A stretch of 15,261 bases of DNA from an uncultured Collinsella sp. (GTDB lineage Bacteria; Actinomycetota; Coriobacteriia; Coriobacteriales; Coriobacteriaceae): positions 1 through 15,261 of the forward strand of contig CABVAO010000040.1 of the NCBI GenBank assembly GCA_902496335.1, given 5' to 3'. Shown here in pieces: positions 7,427 to 13,980 of this stretch; within the stretch, counting starts at the first letter, position 1; every line of letters begins with the position of its first letter. Position numbers and translations under genes: made by a program. Below the pieces are notes generated by a model. It saw nothing but the letters and a program-made list of their open reading frames with translations. It made no database searches and had not been told where the DNA came from.

Positions 7427-7855
7427 ATGAAGAAAGTTCTTGTCGCGTCGCACGGTCACCTCGCAAGCGGAATCAGGAGCTCGATCGAGATCCTGACCGG
7501 TATGGCGGACATGGTGGAAGCAGTTGACTGCTACGTGGACGACTCCGATTTCACCCCTCGCATCCAGGCGTTTATTGACTCGGTGGGCCCTGAGGACGAG
7601 GCCATCATCTTCACCGACATCTACGGTGGCTCCGTCTTCCAGAAGGTCGTCCTCATGGAGCCGGAGAAGCGCGGGATCGTCCATGTTACCGGTATGAACC
7701 TCGGCCTCGTGATCGAGGCGCTCCTCGGCGCTGAGCCGGTCACGGCAGATTCGATCAAGCAGAGCGTCGAGCTGGCGAGGGCGACGATGCAGGTCGTCGA
7801 GCCTCCGAGCAAGGCCGCGGACAACGAGGGGTCCGACGGAGACTTCTTCGATTAG
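7427..7855 (+). CDS. PTS mannose-family EIIA component
   Basis: The 142-residue product is a stand-alone EIIA of the mannose/fructose/sorbose family. It accepts phosphate from HPr and passes it to EIIB in the cytosol. The phosphorylation site is His9 in VASHGHLASGI, the usual SHG context. FTDIYGGS (about residues 62-69) is the conserved loop of the fold. The C-terminal 20 residues are acidic and low in structure (SKAADNEGSDGDFFD). ATG at 7427 follows AGGAGAG. It is 10 nt downstream of the aldolase and 29 nt upstream of EIIB, within one transcript. Confidence 0.93.
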   Translation: MKKVLVASHGHLASGIRSSIEILTGMADMVEAVDCYVDDSDFTPRIQAFIDSVGPEDEAIIFTDIYGGSVFQKVVLMEPEKRGIVHVTGMNLGLVIEALLGAEPVTADSIKQSVELARATMQVVEPPSKAADNEGSDGDFFD

Positions 7856-7884
7856 AGAGCACTAATAAGTAAGGAGAGGAAACA

Positions 7885-8388
7885 ATGATTGTTCAGGTTC
7901 GAGTCGATGACCGTCTGATTCACGGGCAGGTCGCCCTGGTGTGGACCAAGGAGCTCAACACCACCAGGATCATCGTCGCCAACAAGCACGCCGTGGAGAG
8001 CGATGCCCTTCGCATGACGCTTTCCATGGGTACGCCGGCGGGCCAGAAGCTCCTCGTCAAGGATGTTCCGGATGCTTGCCGCATCGCGAACGATCCGCGT
8101 GCGGACTCCATGCGCATCTTCGCGCTCACCAACTGCGTGCGTGACGTGCTTGAGCTCGTTAAAGGCGCACCGGGCAAGATCGAGGGCGTGAACGTTGCCA
8201 ATGTCGGCCGCTTCGACAAGTCCGATCCGGATAGCAAGGTCGCCCTCAACTCCACGATCATGCTCAACCCGGATGAGCTCGAGGCCGCGAAGGAGCTTTG
8301 CGAGCAGGGTATTCCGGTTTTCCATCAGCTTATCCCGTCCAATCCCAAGACTCCTCTCAAGAGTCTGATCGAGGCGGTGGAGAAATAA
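7885..8388 (+). CDS. PTS mannose-family EIIB component
   Basis: The 167-residue product is a complete EIIB of the mannose/sorbose family. It takes phosphate from EIIA and gives it to the sugar as it passes through EIIC-EIID. The signature RVDDRLIHGQV is at residues 6-16, with His13 as the phosphorylation site. ALTNCVRDVLELV (about 89-101) and ANVGRF (113-118) are family features. ATG at 7885 follows AAGGAGAGG. EIIA and EIIB are separate genes rather than fused as in E. coli ManX. EIIC starts 46 nt later. Confidence 0.94.
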   Translation: MIVQVRVDDRLIHGQVALVWTKELNTTRIIVANKHAVESDALRMTLSMGTPAGQKLLVKDVPDACRIANDPRADSMRIFALTNCVRDVLELVKGAPGKIEGVNVANVGRFDKSDPDSKVALNSTIMLNPDELEAAKELCEQGIPVFHQLIPSNPKTPLKSLIEAVEK

Positions 8389-8434
8389 GGGGATTTGGCC
8401 AGGCGGTCAAATGAAATGAGAGAAAGGAAGTCAA

Positions 8435-9247
8435 ATGATTGGGTTAGCAGTAATGGCCTGGTTGACCGTGCTGATTTGCTACGGTGGTAACTGGCTTCTC
8501 GGTCAGTGCATGATCGAGCGTCCTCTTGTGGTTGGCCTTGTTGCGGGCCTTCTGATGGGCGACGTCAAGACCGGTGTCATCATCGGTGCCTCTCTCGAGG
8601 CAATCTTCATGGGCGCGGTTAACATCGGTGGCGCCATCTCCGCCGAGCCCGTTACCGCGACCGCCCTCGCCGTCGCCTTCACCGTTGGCGCCGGCATCGA
8701 CCAAGGCGCCGCCATCACGCTGGCCGTTCCCGTTGGCGTCGTCACCGCGTTCCTCTCGATCTTCATGAACAACGTGTTCCTCGCTTTCTTCGCCGCCACC
8801 TTTGACAAGATGGCCGCCGAGGGCAACGAGAAGGGCCTCGCGCTTCAGCACTACGTTCTGTGGTTTGTTAAGTACGCCGCCTTTGGCCTCATCGCCTTCC
8901 TCGGCGTTTACCTTGGCGCTGAGCCCGTTGCCGCCATTGTCAACCAGATTCCGGCCAATGTCATGAGCGGCCTCAACGCCGTGGGCGCCCTCCTGCCCGC
9001 CGTTGGTATGGCGCTCCTGCTCCAGATGCTGTGGAGCACCGAGCTCAGCATCTACTTCTTCCTGGGCTTCACGCTCTACCAGTACCTCGGCCTCCCGATG
9101 ATCGCCATCGCGGTTCTCGGCGTCATCATCGCGGTTGCCTCCGCCCTCCGCGACAAGGAGATTTTCGATCTCACCAAGAAGGGCTTGGCCACCCAGGCCG
9201 TTTCCAACGACTCTGTAACCAGCGACGAGGAGGATTTCTTCGCATGA
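8435..9247 (+). CDS. PTS mannose-family EIIC membrane component
   Basis: The 270-residue membrane protein matches EIIC of the mannose family (ManY/AgaC/SorA group), which forms the sugar pathway with EIID. ERPLVVGLVAGLLMGD (28-43) and GASLEAIFMGAVNIGGAISA (51-70) are the conserved N-terminal blocks. About eight or nine hydrophobic segments follow, and the tail is charged (TSDEEDFFA). ATG at 8435 follows AGAAAGGAAG; an earlier ATG at 8411 is out of frame. Its TGA overlaps the ATG of the EIID gene (ATGA, 9244-9247), so the two are translationally coupled and probably made in equal amounts. Confidence 0.93.
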   Translation: MIGLAVMAWLTVLICYGGNWLLGQCMIERPLVVGLVAGLLMGDVKTGVIIGASLEAIFMGAVNIGGAISAEPVTATALAVAFTVGAGIDQGAAITLAVPVGVVTAFLSIFMNNVFLAFFAATFDKMAAEGNEKGLALQHYVLWFVKYAAFGLIAFLGVYLGAEPVAAIVNQIPANVMSGLNAVGALLPAVGMALLLQMLWSTELSIYFFLGFTLYQYLGLPMIAIAVLGVIIAVASALRDKEIFDLTKKGLATQAVSNDSVTSDEEDFFA

Positions 9248-10080
9248 GCAACCTGACCAAGAATGTGAGCCCTGAAGACAAGAAGATGCTCAACCGCATT
9301 TTCCTGCGCTCCTTCACCGTGTTCGCTTCCGGCGCCGGCGGTTCCGTCAAGGCTGGTGCCGATGGTTGGCTGTACTCCATCCAGCCCGCTCTTAACCGCT
9401 ACTACGCCGATGACCCCGAGGCTCGCGCCGACGCCATGAAGCGTCACACGACCTGGTACAACATCACCCAGAACGTCGGCACGTTCGCCATGGGCCTCGT
9501 TGCCTCCATGGAGAGGGAGAACTCCGAGCACGATGACTTCGATACCGAGTCCATCGACGGTATCAAGGTCTCCCTCATGGGCCCGATGTCCGGTATCGGC
9601 GACGCAATCTTCTGGGGCGTCCTGCGTGTCATCGCCGCCGGCATTGGCATCAACCTCGCCATGAGCGGCTCGCCCCTCGGCGCCATCATGTTCCTGCTGA
9701 TCTACAACATCCCGTCGATCCTCTGCCGTTACTTCTTGACCTACCTCGGCTTCAACATGGGCACCAACTTCATCTCCGAGATGTACGAGGGCGGCCTCAT
9801 GAAGCTCATCACCAAGGCCACCTCCACGATCGGCCTCGTGATGATCGGCGCCATGACCGCGGCGAACGTCAAGTTCAACACGATCCTGTCCATCCCGGTT
9901 CAGGATTCTGACCCGGTCATGATCCAGACCTACCTCGATTCCATCTTCAAGGGCCTCGTGCCCCTGGTCCTCACGCTCGTCGTCCTGTGGCTCCTGCGCA
10001 AGAAGAACGTCAACGTCAACATCATCCTGGTTGGCGTCATGATTCTCGCGCTTGTCCTCGGCCTCGTGGGCATCGTGTAG
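9244..10080 (+). CDS. PTS mannose-family EIID membrane component
   Basis: Read from ATG 9244, the product has 278 residues, the usual EIID length. The frame is open further upstream, inside the EIIC gene, but the ATGA overlap and the family N-terminus (MSNLTKNVSPEDKKMLNRIF) fix the start. Conserved blocks are GADGWLYSIQP (38-48), TTWYNITQNVGTF (69-81), MERENSE (89-95) and IKVSLMGPMSGIGDAIFWG (107-125). The last ~60 residues form two hydrophobic segments, ending VLGLVGIV. EIID, found only in the mannose family, completes the membrane pore with EIIC. The next gene starts after a 97-nt gap holding a strong hairpin. Confidence 0.94.
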   Translation: MSNLTKNVSPEDKKMLNRIFLRSFTVFASGAGGSVKAGADGWLYSIQPALNRYYADDPEARADAMKRHTTWYNITQNVGTFAMGLVASMERENSEHDDFDTESIDGIKVSLMGPMSGIGDAIFWGVLRVIAAGIGINLAMSGSPLGAIMFLLIYNIPSILCRYFLTYLGFNMGTNFISEMYEGGLMKLITKATSTIGLVMIGAMTAANVKFNTILSIPVQDSDPVMIQTYLDSIFKGLVPLVLTLVVLWLLRKKNVNVNIILVGVMILALVLGLVGIV

Positions 10081-10122
10081 GGCGGCTTCCGGATCATTCG
10101 AAGCTTGTTTAAGGCAATTCCC

Positions 10123-10159
10123 GGCGGCACGCGATCGAGGACATTCGACGCGTGCCGCC
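10123..10159 (+). other. intercistronic hairpin between EIID and the reductase
   Basis: GGCGGCACGCG (10123-10133) pairs perfectly with CGCGTGCCGCC (10149-10159), and TCGA (10135-10138) can pair with TCGA (10145-10148) inside the loop. No U-tract follows; the ribosome site of the reductase gene (AAGGAGAG) begins 8 nt later. It may be a partial terminator or a 3'-end stabiliser that keeps the PTS message more abundant than the downstream reductase-esterase message. That role is inference. Confidence 0.5.
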
Positions 10160-10177
10160 CCATTAGAAGGAGAGAAC

Positions 10178-11122
10178 ATGCGCTACACGCACCTCAAGAA
10201 TTCCGATGTCGACGTCTCCCAGCTCGCTGTGGGCACCTGGGCGATCGGCGGCGACTCCTTTGGTGAGAACGATGACGCCGCCAGCATGTCTGCCATCCGC
10301 ACCATGCTCGATCACGGCGTCAACCTCATCGACACCGCGCCGTGCTATGGCAACGGCACGTCCGAGAAGGTCGTCGGCAACGCGCTCAGGGGCGTCGACA
10401 GAGAGAGCTACCTGCTCTCGACCAAGGTTGGCCTGATCACCAGCGCCGCCGGCTATGACCGCGACTCCTCGTTCAAGAACATCATGAGGGAGGTCGAGAG
10501 CTCGCTGCGCAACCTCCGCACCGACTACATCGACTTCTACTTCGTGCACTGGCCCGACGCTAAGACTCCGTTCTCCGAGACGATGTGCGCCCTCCAGCTC
10601 CTCAAGGAGCAGGGCAAGATTCGCCACATCGGCGTCTCCAACTTCACGACCGAGATGATCGAGGAGTGCGAGAAGGTCGCTCAGATTGACGTCCAGCAGC
10701 CGCCCTACTCTATGGTTGACCGCTCCTCCGAGGACCTCATCAAGTGGGGCTACGAGCGTGGCATCGACTCCTTCACCTATGGCTCCCTTGGCGCGGGCAT
10801 CCTGTCGGGCAAGTTCCGCGAGCTGACGAAGTTCGAGGAAGGCGACGTCCGCGGTGGCTTCTACGACTACTTCCGGGAGCCCAAGTTCTCGCGCGTCCAG
10901 GAGCTGCTCAAGGTCATGGACGAGATCGCCGAGGCCCACGACAAACCCGTGGCGCAGGTTGCCGTGAACTGGAGCACCCAGAAGGAGTACGTGGGCACCG
11001 CTCTCGTGGGCGTGCGCACGGACGCCCACGCGATTCAGAACTGCGAGACGTTCGAGTGGGAGCTTTCCGCCGACGAGATGGCCAAGCTCGACGCCAGGCT
11101 CGACGAGCTGAAGATCGGCTAG
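10178..11122 (+). CDS. aldo/keto reductase
   Basis: From ATG 10178 the product has 314 residues, a complete AKR barrel. That start follows AGAAGGAGAGAAC; the frame is open back to 10052, but those codons cross the EIID stop and the hairpin. The catalytic tetrad is visible: Asp52 and Tyr57 (NLIDTAPCYG), Lys83 (STKVG) and His124 (FVHWPD). IGVSNF (151-156) and the C-terminal NAD(P)H-binding region with VGVRTDAHAIQN are also typical. The family reduces carbonyl groups of sugars, aldehydes or ketones in the cytosol. Placed after the PTS genes and two nucleotides before the esterase, it probably acts on the imported sugar or on the aldehyde released by the aldolase. The substrate is unknown. Confidence 0.9.
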   Translation: MRYTHLKNSDVDVSQLAVGTWAIGGDSFGENDDAASMSAIRTMLDHGVNLIDTAPCYGNGTSEKVVGNALRGVDRESYLLSTKVGLITSAAGYDRDSSFKNIMREVESSLRNLRTDYIDFYFVHWPDAKTPFSETMCALQLLKEQGKIRHIGVSNFTTEMIEECEKVAQIDVQQPPYSMVDRSSEDLIKWGYERGIDSFTYGSLGAGILSGKFRELTKFEEGDVRGGFYDYFREPKFSRVQELLKVMDEIAEAHDKPVAQVAVNWSTQKEYVGTALVGVRTDAHAIQNCETFEWELSADEMAKLDARLDELKIG

Positions 11123-11124
11123 CC

Positions 11125-12216
11125 ATGAGCGCCGAGGATAGGAAGTACCCCACTTCCGAGCTTGAGGTGCTTGAGAGTGGCGCGAGGGAGGTTGTCGAGC
11201 CTAACGGCCTGAGGCTGATGCTGAAGCCCGTGCCGGGTGACGACCGCGAGCACGTGCTCGATCCGCGCGTCTATGCTCGTGCGCACGCGAAGCTCGCTGC
11301 GGCTCCTGCGGCGGGGTCGGCGCCGGCCGGACCGGTGGACGTGATCGCGTGGCGCTCCGCGCCCAACAAGGAGACCCACGTCGTGAGGGGCGCGAACGTT
11401 GCCAAGAAGACCGTCGTCATGCACTTCGGCGACAAGGGCATTCCGCTGCACATCTTCACGCCGGAGGGGCACGAGGATGGGTCTGCCGCGCTCGTGTTCA
11501 TCCATGGCGGCGGGTTCATGGTGGGCAACATCGGCCAGTACGAGAACTGCCTGCGCGACATCGTGGAGCGCACGGGTTGCGTCGCGATCTATCCGGAGTA
11601 CCGCCTGTCTCCCGAGACGATGTTCCCGGGTGGCGTTGAGGACTGCGTGAAGACGCTCGACTGGCTTGTCGATCACGCTGACGAGCTGGGCGTTGATGCG
11701 ACTCGCATTGCCGTGGCTGGTGACTCTGCGGGTGGCAGCCTGTCGAATGCCGTCGTGCTCGAGGGCTCTCACGCGGATAGGATCAAGGCGGTTGTCGAGC
11801 TTTATCCGCTCGTTGATGGCGGTCCCGTTCCGGATGAGTGGTCCTATGACCTGTACGAGGTCGTGGATGAGCAGAGGCCCGAGGCGCTGAGCAGGGTTGA
11901 TCGCATTCGCCTCGCCAACAACGACCTTCCGCCCATGTACGTCAACGGCGATGCGGACAAGATGCTCGACCCGCTGATTTCCGCGCTGTTCGCGGAGGAC
12001 GTGAGCGCGTTCCCCCGCACGGTCATCATCTCTTCCGAGTATGACTATCTGCGCTATCAGGACGAGCTGTTCGCGAAGAGGCTGCAGGATGCGGGCGTTG
12101 ACGTCACTGCGATTCGTTATCGCGGCTGCGACCACGGCTTCTTCGAGATGTACGGCGTGATGCCTCAGGCTGAGGATGTCTGTCGCGTCATCTCCGAGGA
12201 GCTTGCGAAGATCTAG
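11125..12216 (+). CDS. HSL-family (family IV) alpha/beta-hydrolase, probable esterase
   Basis: The 363-residue product is a hormone-sensitive-lipase-type esterase. The oxyanion motif HGGG is at 127-130, the nucleophile Ser201 in GDSAGGS (199-205), the likely acid Asp307 in SSEYDYLR, and His337 in CDHGFF. Such enzymes hydrolyse short acyl esters such as acetyl groups. About 100 residues precede the core, including an Ala/Pro-rich stretch (59-70). ATG 11125 lies 2 nt after the reductase stop with no clear ribosome site, so translation is probably coupled; the frame is open upstream inside the reductase gene, but that part is shadow. There is no signal peptide, so it works inside the cell, possibly deacylating an imported sugar ester. 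AGG arginine codons are frequent here compared with rlmKL. Confidence 0.9.
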   Translation: MSAEDRKYPTSELEVLESGAREVVEPNGLRLMLKPVPGDDREHVLDPRVYARAHAKLAAAPAAGSAPAGPVDVIAWRSAPNKETHVVRGANVAKKTVVMHFGDKGIPLHIFTPEGHEDGSAALVFIHGGGFMVGNIGQYENCLRDIVERTGCVAIYPEYRLSPETMFPGGVEDCVKTLDWLVDHADELGVDATRIAVAGDSAGGSLSNAVVLEGSHADRIKAVVELYPLVDGGPVPDEWSYDLYEVVDEQRPEALSRVDRIRLANNDLPPMYVNGDADKMLDPLISALFAEDVSAFPRTVIISSEYDYLRYQDELFAKRLQDAGVDVTAIRYRGCDHGFFEMYGVMPQAEDVCRVISEELAKI

Positions 12217-12249
12217 GGGCTCGTCGCGGCGACCTCCTGGACGAGTGAC

Positions 12250-12287
12250 GGTCCGGCGGGATGCTAGGTGCGTCCCGCCGGACCTTT
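12250..12287 (+). terminator. hairpin terminator closing the PTS operon
   Basis: GGTCCGGCGGGA (12250-12261) pairs perfectly over 12 bp with TCCCGCCGGACC (12273-12284), loop TGCTAGGTGCG, followed by TTT. It lies 34 nt after the esterase stop. The U-tract is short, but the stem is very stable, and this is the natural end of the run of genes that starts at 5245. Confidence 0.8.
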
Positions 12288-12404
12288 GCGTTGGCGGGCG
12301 CGTGCCGCTTGCCGGCGGGCGCGTGTGGGGTTTGCCTCGGCGGTGCCGGATTGACTGGGAGACGCGTTTACCGCCGATCTTCCAAGCGAGCCCAGCAAGC
12401 AAAC

Positions 12405-12659
12405 CGCGAGCTGAGCCCCAAGGGCATTGACAAGGGCATGGGCGTGGCGCGAGCACTGGAGTATCTGGGATGCAGCCGTAACGCGCGCACCTTTGGCTTC
12501 GGCGATTCGGGCAACGACCTGGGCATACTCGCCGCTGTCGAGATGGCTGTCGCCATGGGCAACGCCATGCCCGAGGTCAAGGCGGTCGCCGACTATGTGA
12601 CCGACGACGTCGAGCACGACGGCACCGTCACGGCGATGCGCCACTTTGGGTTGATCTAG
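12405..12659 (+). pseudogene. C-terminal remnant of a second Cof-type HAD phosphatase
   Basis: About 84 residues ending at the TAG at 12657-12659 match the end of a Cof-type HAD hydrolase: ELSPKGIDKGMGVARALEYL (motif III Lys in IDKG), then FGFGDSGNDLGIL (motif IV) and NAMPEVKAVADYVTDD. Motif I (DxDGT) and the cap are absent. Upstream the same frame stays open to 12261, but the residues there do not look like HAD and run through the operon terminator. No ribosome site fits a start. Its motif wording differs from the complete HAD at 3204, so it is not a copy of it. It is best read as the stump of a resident gene whose 5' part was lost when the sugar locus arrived or by a deletion. Confidence 0.75.
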
Positions 12660-12660
12660 C

Positions 12661-12846
12661 GGGAACCGCCCAATTACCGTTCACCCGCGGCGGGCGGCTC
12701 AAATGGGCCCGCCCTGCAAAATCGTTTTGCTGCTGGAAGGTGTGCTCAAAAACGCTAAAGCGTTTATACCGTTCGCCGAGAAGACAAAAAACCGCAGCTC
12801 ACGCCTTGATAAACGTAGGTAAAGTGTTTAGCAGTCCAACGCCCAT
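12661..12846. other. gene-free stretch with three small palindromes before the transaldolase
   Basis: Three structures stand in a row. GGCGGGC (12689-12695) pairs with GCCCGCC (12707-12713). GCAAAA-TCG-TTTTGC spans 12716-12730. AAACGC-TAAA-GCGTTT spans 12750-12765. The first two could end transcripts from the HAD remnant, and the last is of a size that could be an operator for the transaldolase. TTGATA (12806-12811) is a possible -35, but no convincing -10 follows. The ten bases TGCAAAATCG (12715-12724) recur in the inverted repeat at 13600-13609 and 13760-13769. Confidence 0.4.
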
Positions 12847-12870
12847 ATGCAGACGAAAGGAATCAGGCAG

Positions 12871-13575
12871 ATGGCAATCAAGGTGTTCGCTGACGGTGCA
12901 AACCTCGAGGGCATGCTCGACATGTACGAGAACGGCAACGTTCAGGGTTTCACGACCAACCCGTCCCTTATGAAGAAGGGCGGCGTGACGGATTACCGTG
13001 CGTTTGCCAAAGAGGTCCTGGCCCACATCACCGATGTGTCCGTCTCGTTTGAGGTCTTTGCCGATGACGTCGAGACCATGGAGGTCGAGGCCCGCGAGAT
13101 CGCCACCTGGGCCGAGAACGTCTACGTCAAGATTCCGTGCGTGACCACCAAGGGCGAGTCCACCGCCGAGCTGGTCCGCAAGCTTTCGGCCGATGGCATC
13201 AAGGTCAACGTCACCACCATCTTTACGCCCGAGCAGGTCGACGAGATGGTCGAGGCCGTTGACGCCGAGACGCCGTCCATCATCTCGCTCTTTGCCGGCC
13301 GCATCGCCGATACCGGCGTCGACCCCATTCCGTTTATGACGGAGTCGGTTAAGAAGGCCGCCGCAAAGCCCAACTGCGAGGTCCTGTGGGCGTCCACGCG
13401 CGAGCTCATCAACATTTACCAGGCCGAGGCCTGCGGTTGCCAGATCATCACGGTGCCCAACAGCATCCTGGCCAAGCGCAAGAACATTGGTCGCGACCCG
13501 TACGAGGTCTCGCTCGACACCGTGCGCGGCTTTGCCAAGGATATCGCCGCTTTGGGCTTCCATATCCTGCCGTAA
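12871..13575 (+). CDS. transaldolase / fructose-6-phosphate aldolase family protein
   Basis: From ATG 12871 the product has 234 residues, the size of the small TalC/FSA-like transaldolases. This start is chosen because AAAGGA lies about 10 nt before it and the family begins MAIKVFADGANL; an in-frame ATG at 12847 has no ribosome site. Features are FTTNPSLMKKGG (27-38), the Schiff-base lysine Lys87 in VYVKIPC, NVTTIFTPEQ and ISLFAGRIADTG. Transaldolases move a dihydroxyacetone unit between sugar phosphates in the pentose phosphate pathway; FSA members split fructose 6-phosphate, and the two cannot be told apart here. It is transcribed alone, bounded by palindromes before and by the inverted-repeat/terminator element after. 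Its codon use resembles rlmKL more than the sugar locus, so it is probably a resident gene. Confidence 0.9.
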   Translation: MAIKVFADGANLEGMLDMYENGNVQGFTTNPSLMKKGGVTDYRAFAKEVLAHITDVSVSFEVFADDVETMEVEAREIATWAENVYVKIPCVTTKGESTAELVRKLSADGIKVNVTTIFTPEQVDEMVEAVDAETPSIISLFAGRIADTGVDPIPFMTESVKKAAAKPNCEVLWASTRELINIYQAEACGCQIITVPNSILAKRKNIGRDPYEVSLDTVRGFAKDIAALGFHILP

Positions 13576-13584
13576 GCAAGGGTA

Positions 13585-13785
13585 CCCCCTGCGGCGACGT
13601 GCAAAATCGCGAATATTCAGCACGGTAAAGGCTTTTACCAGCTGGTTGAAGCACGGAACGGCCCCCGTTTTGGCTCTAATTGACGCTAAAACGGGGGCCG
13701 TTTTTGCTTTTATGGCTCTCTGAGGCACAGCGGGGCTATCGAGAGATGCTGAATATTCGCGATTTTGCACGTCGCCAAGAGGGGG
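13585..13785. repeat. composite element: perfect 30-bp inverted repeats around a terminator
   Basis: Bases 13593-13622 (beginning GGCGACGTGCAAAATCGCGA) are exactly complementary in reverse to 13747-13776. Past a 2/3-nt internal loop the arms continue as CCCCCT (13585-13590) with AGGGGG (13780-13785). Between them, 124 nt hold a small hairpin GGTAAA-GGCT-TTTACC (13624-13639 region) and the terminator at 13657-13705. There is no ORF inside, so it is either a miniature non-autonomous element with terminal inverted repeats or a repeat family carrying a terminator. It starts 10 nt after the transaldolase stop. Confidence 0.75.
13657..13710 (+). terminator. strong Rho-independent terminator of the transaldolase gene
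   Basis: AACGGCCCCCGTTTT (13657-13671) pairs perfectly over 15 bp with 13688-13702, loop of 16 nt, followed by TTTTTGCTTTT. The A/T-rich ends of the stem and the T-run make it the best intrinsic terminator in the window. It is nested inside the 30-bp inverted repeat. Confidence 0.9.
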
Positions 13786-13786
13786 A

Positions 13787-13980
13787 AGTCGGGCCCTACT
13801 CTGACCACTCGGACGTACTCTTACCCGAACCCGCTGCTTCATGGGACGGCATGTCATGCGTCTGAGCTGCGGTTTTCATGCAGCGGGTAGTCGGATTGCT
13901 GCTGAGTTGCTCGAACCTACTCGAACCCACTCTGTCCGAGCGGGGCCCAAGTGGCAAGGGGCTATTAGGGGACTGAAGAG
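13787..13980. other. gene-free stretch between the inverted-repeat element and the Abi gene
   Basis: No coding frame is convincing here. ACCCGCTGC (13829-13837) can pair with GCAGCGGGT (13880-13888) across 42 nt, and CATG at each inner edge extends it with a bulge. Short runs resembling CTCGAACC and CTCGAACCCAC (about 13909-13930) repeat locally. No clear terminator for the Abi gene, which ends at 13981 on the minus strand, is seen. Confidence 0.35.

Noticed and set aside
9076..10179. 367-codon minus-strand frame opposite EIIC/EIID
   Set aside because: Highly charged His/Asp/Glu-rich translation opposite an unmistakable PTS membrane protein; a shadow frame.
2757..12404. Direct repeats or att sites flanking the sugar locus
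   Set aside because: I compared the two probable edges by eye and found no matching direct repeat, tRNA end or integrase gene, so a specific insertion mechanism is not claimed.
11119..12456. 445-codon minus-strand frame opposite the esterase
   Set aside because: Antisense to an intact HSL-family esterase and crosses the operon terminator; no motif of its own.
13585..13785. Possible CRISPR or insertion sequence
   Set aside because: There are only two arms, in inverted and not direct orientation, with no regular spacers and no transposase frame; a miniature element remains possible but no IS can be claimed.
13905..13935. GGTTCGAG-like bases on the minus strand, reminiscent of a tRNA T-arm
   Set aside because: No acceptor stem, D-arm or anticodon arm can be built around it, so it is not a tRNA or a clear tRNA fragment.
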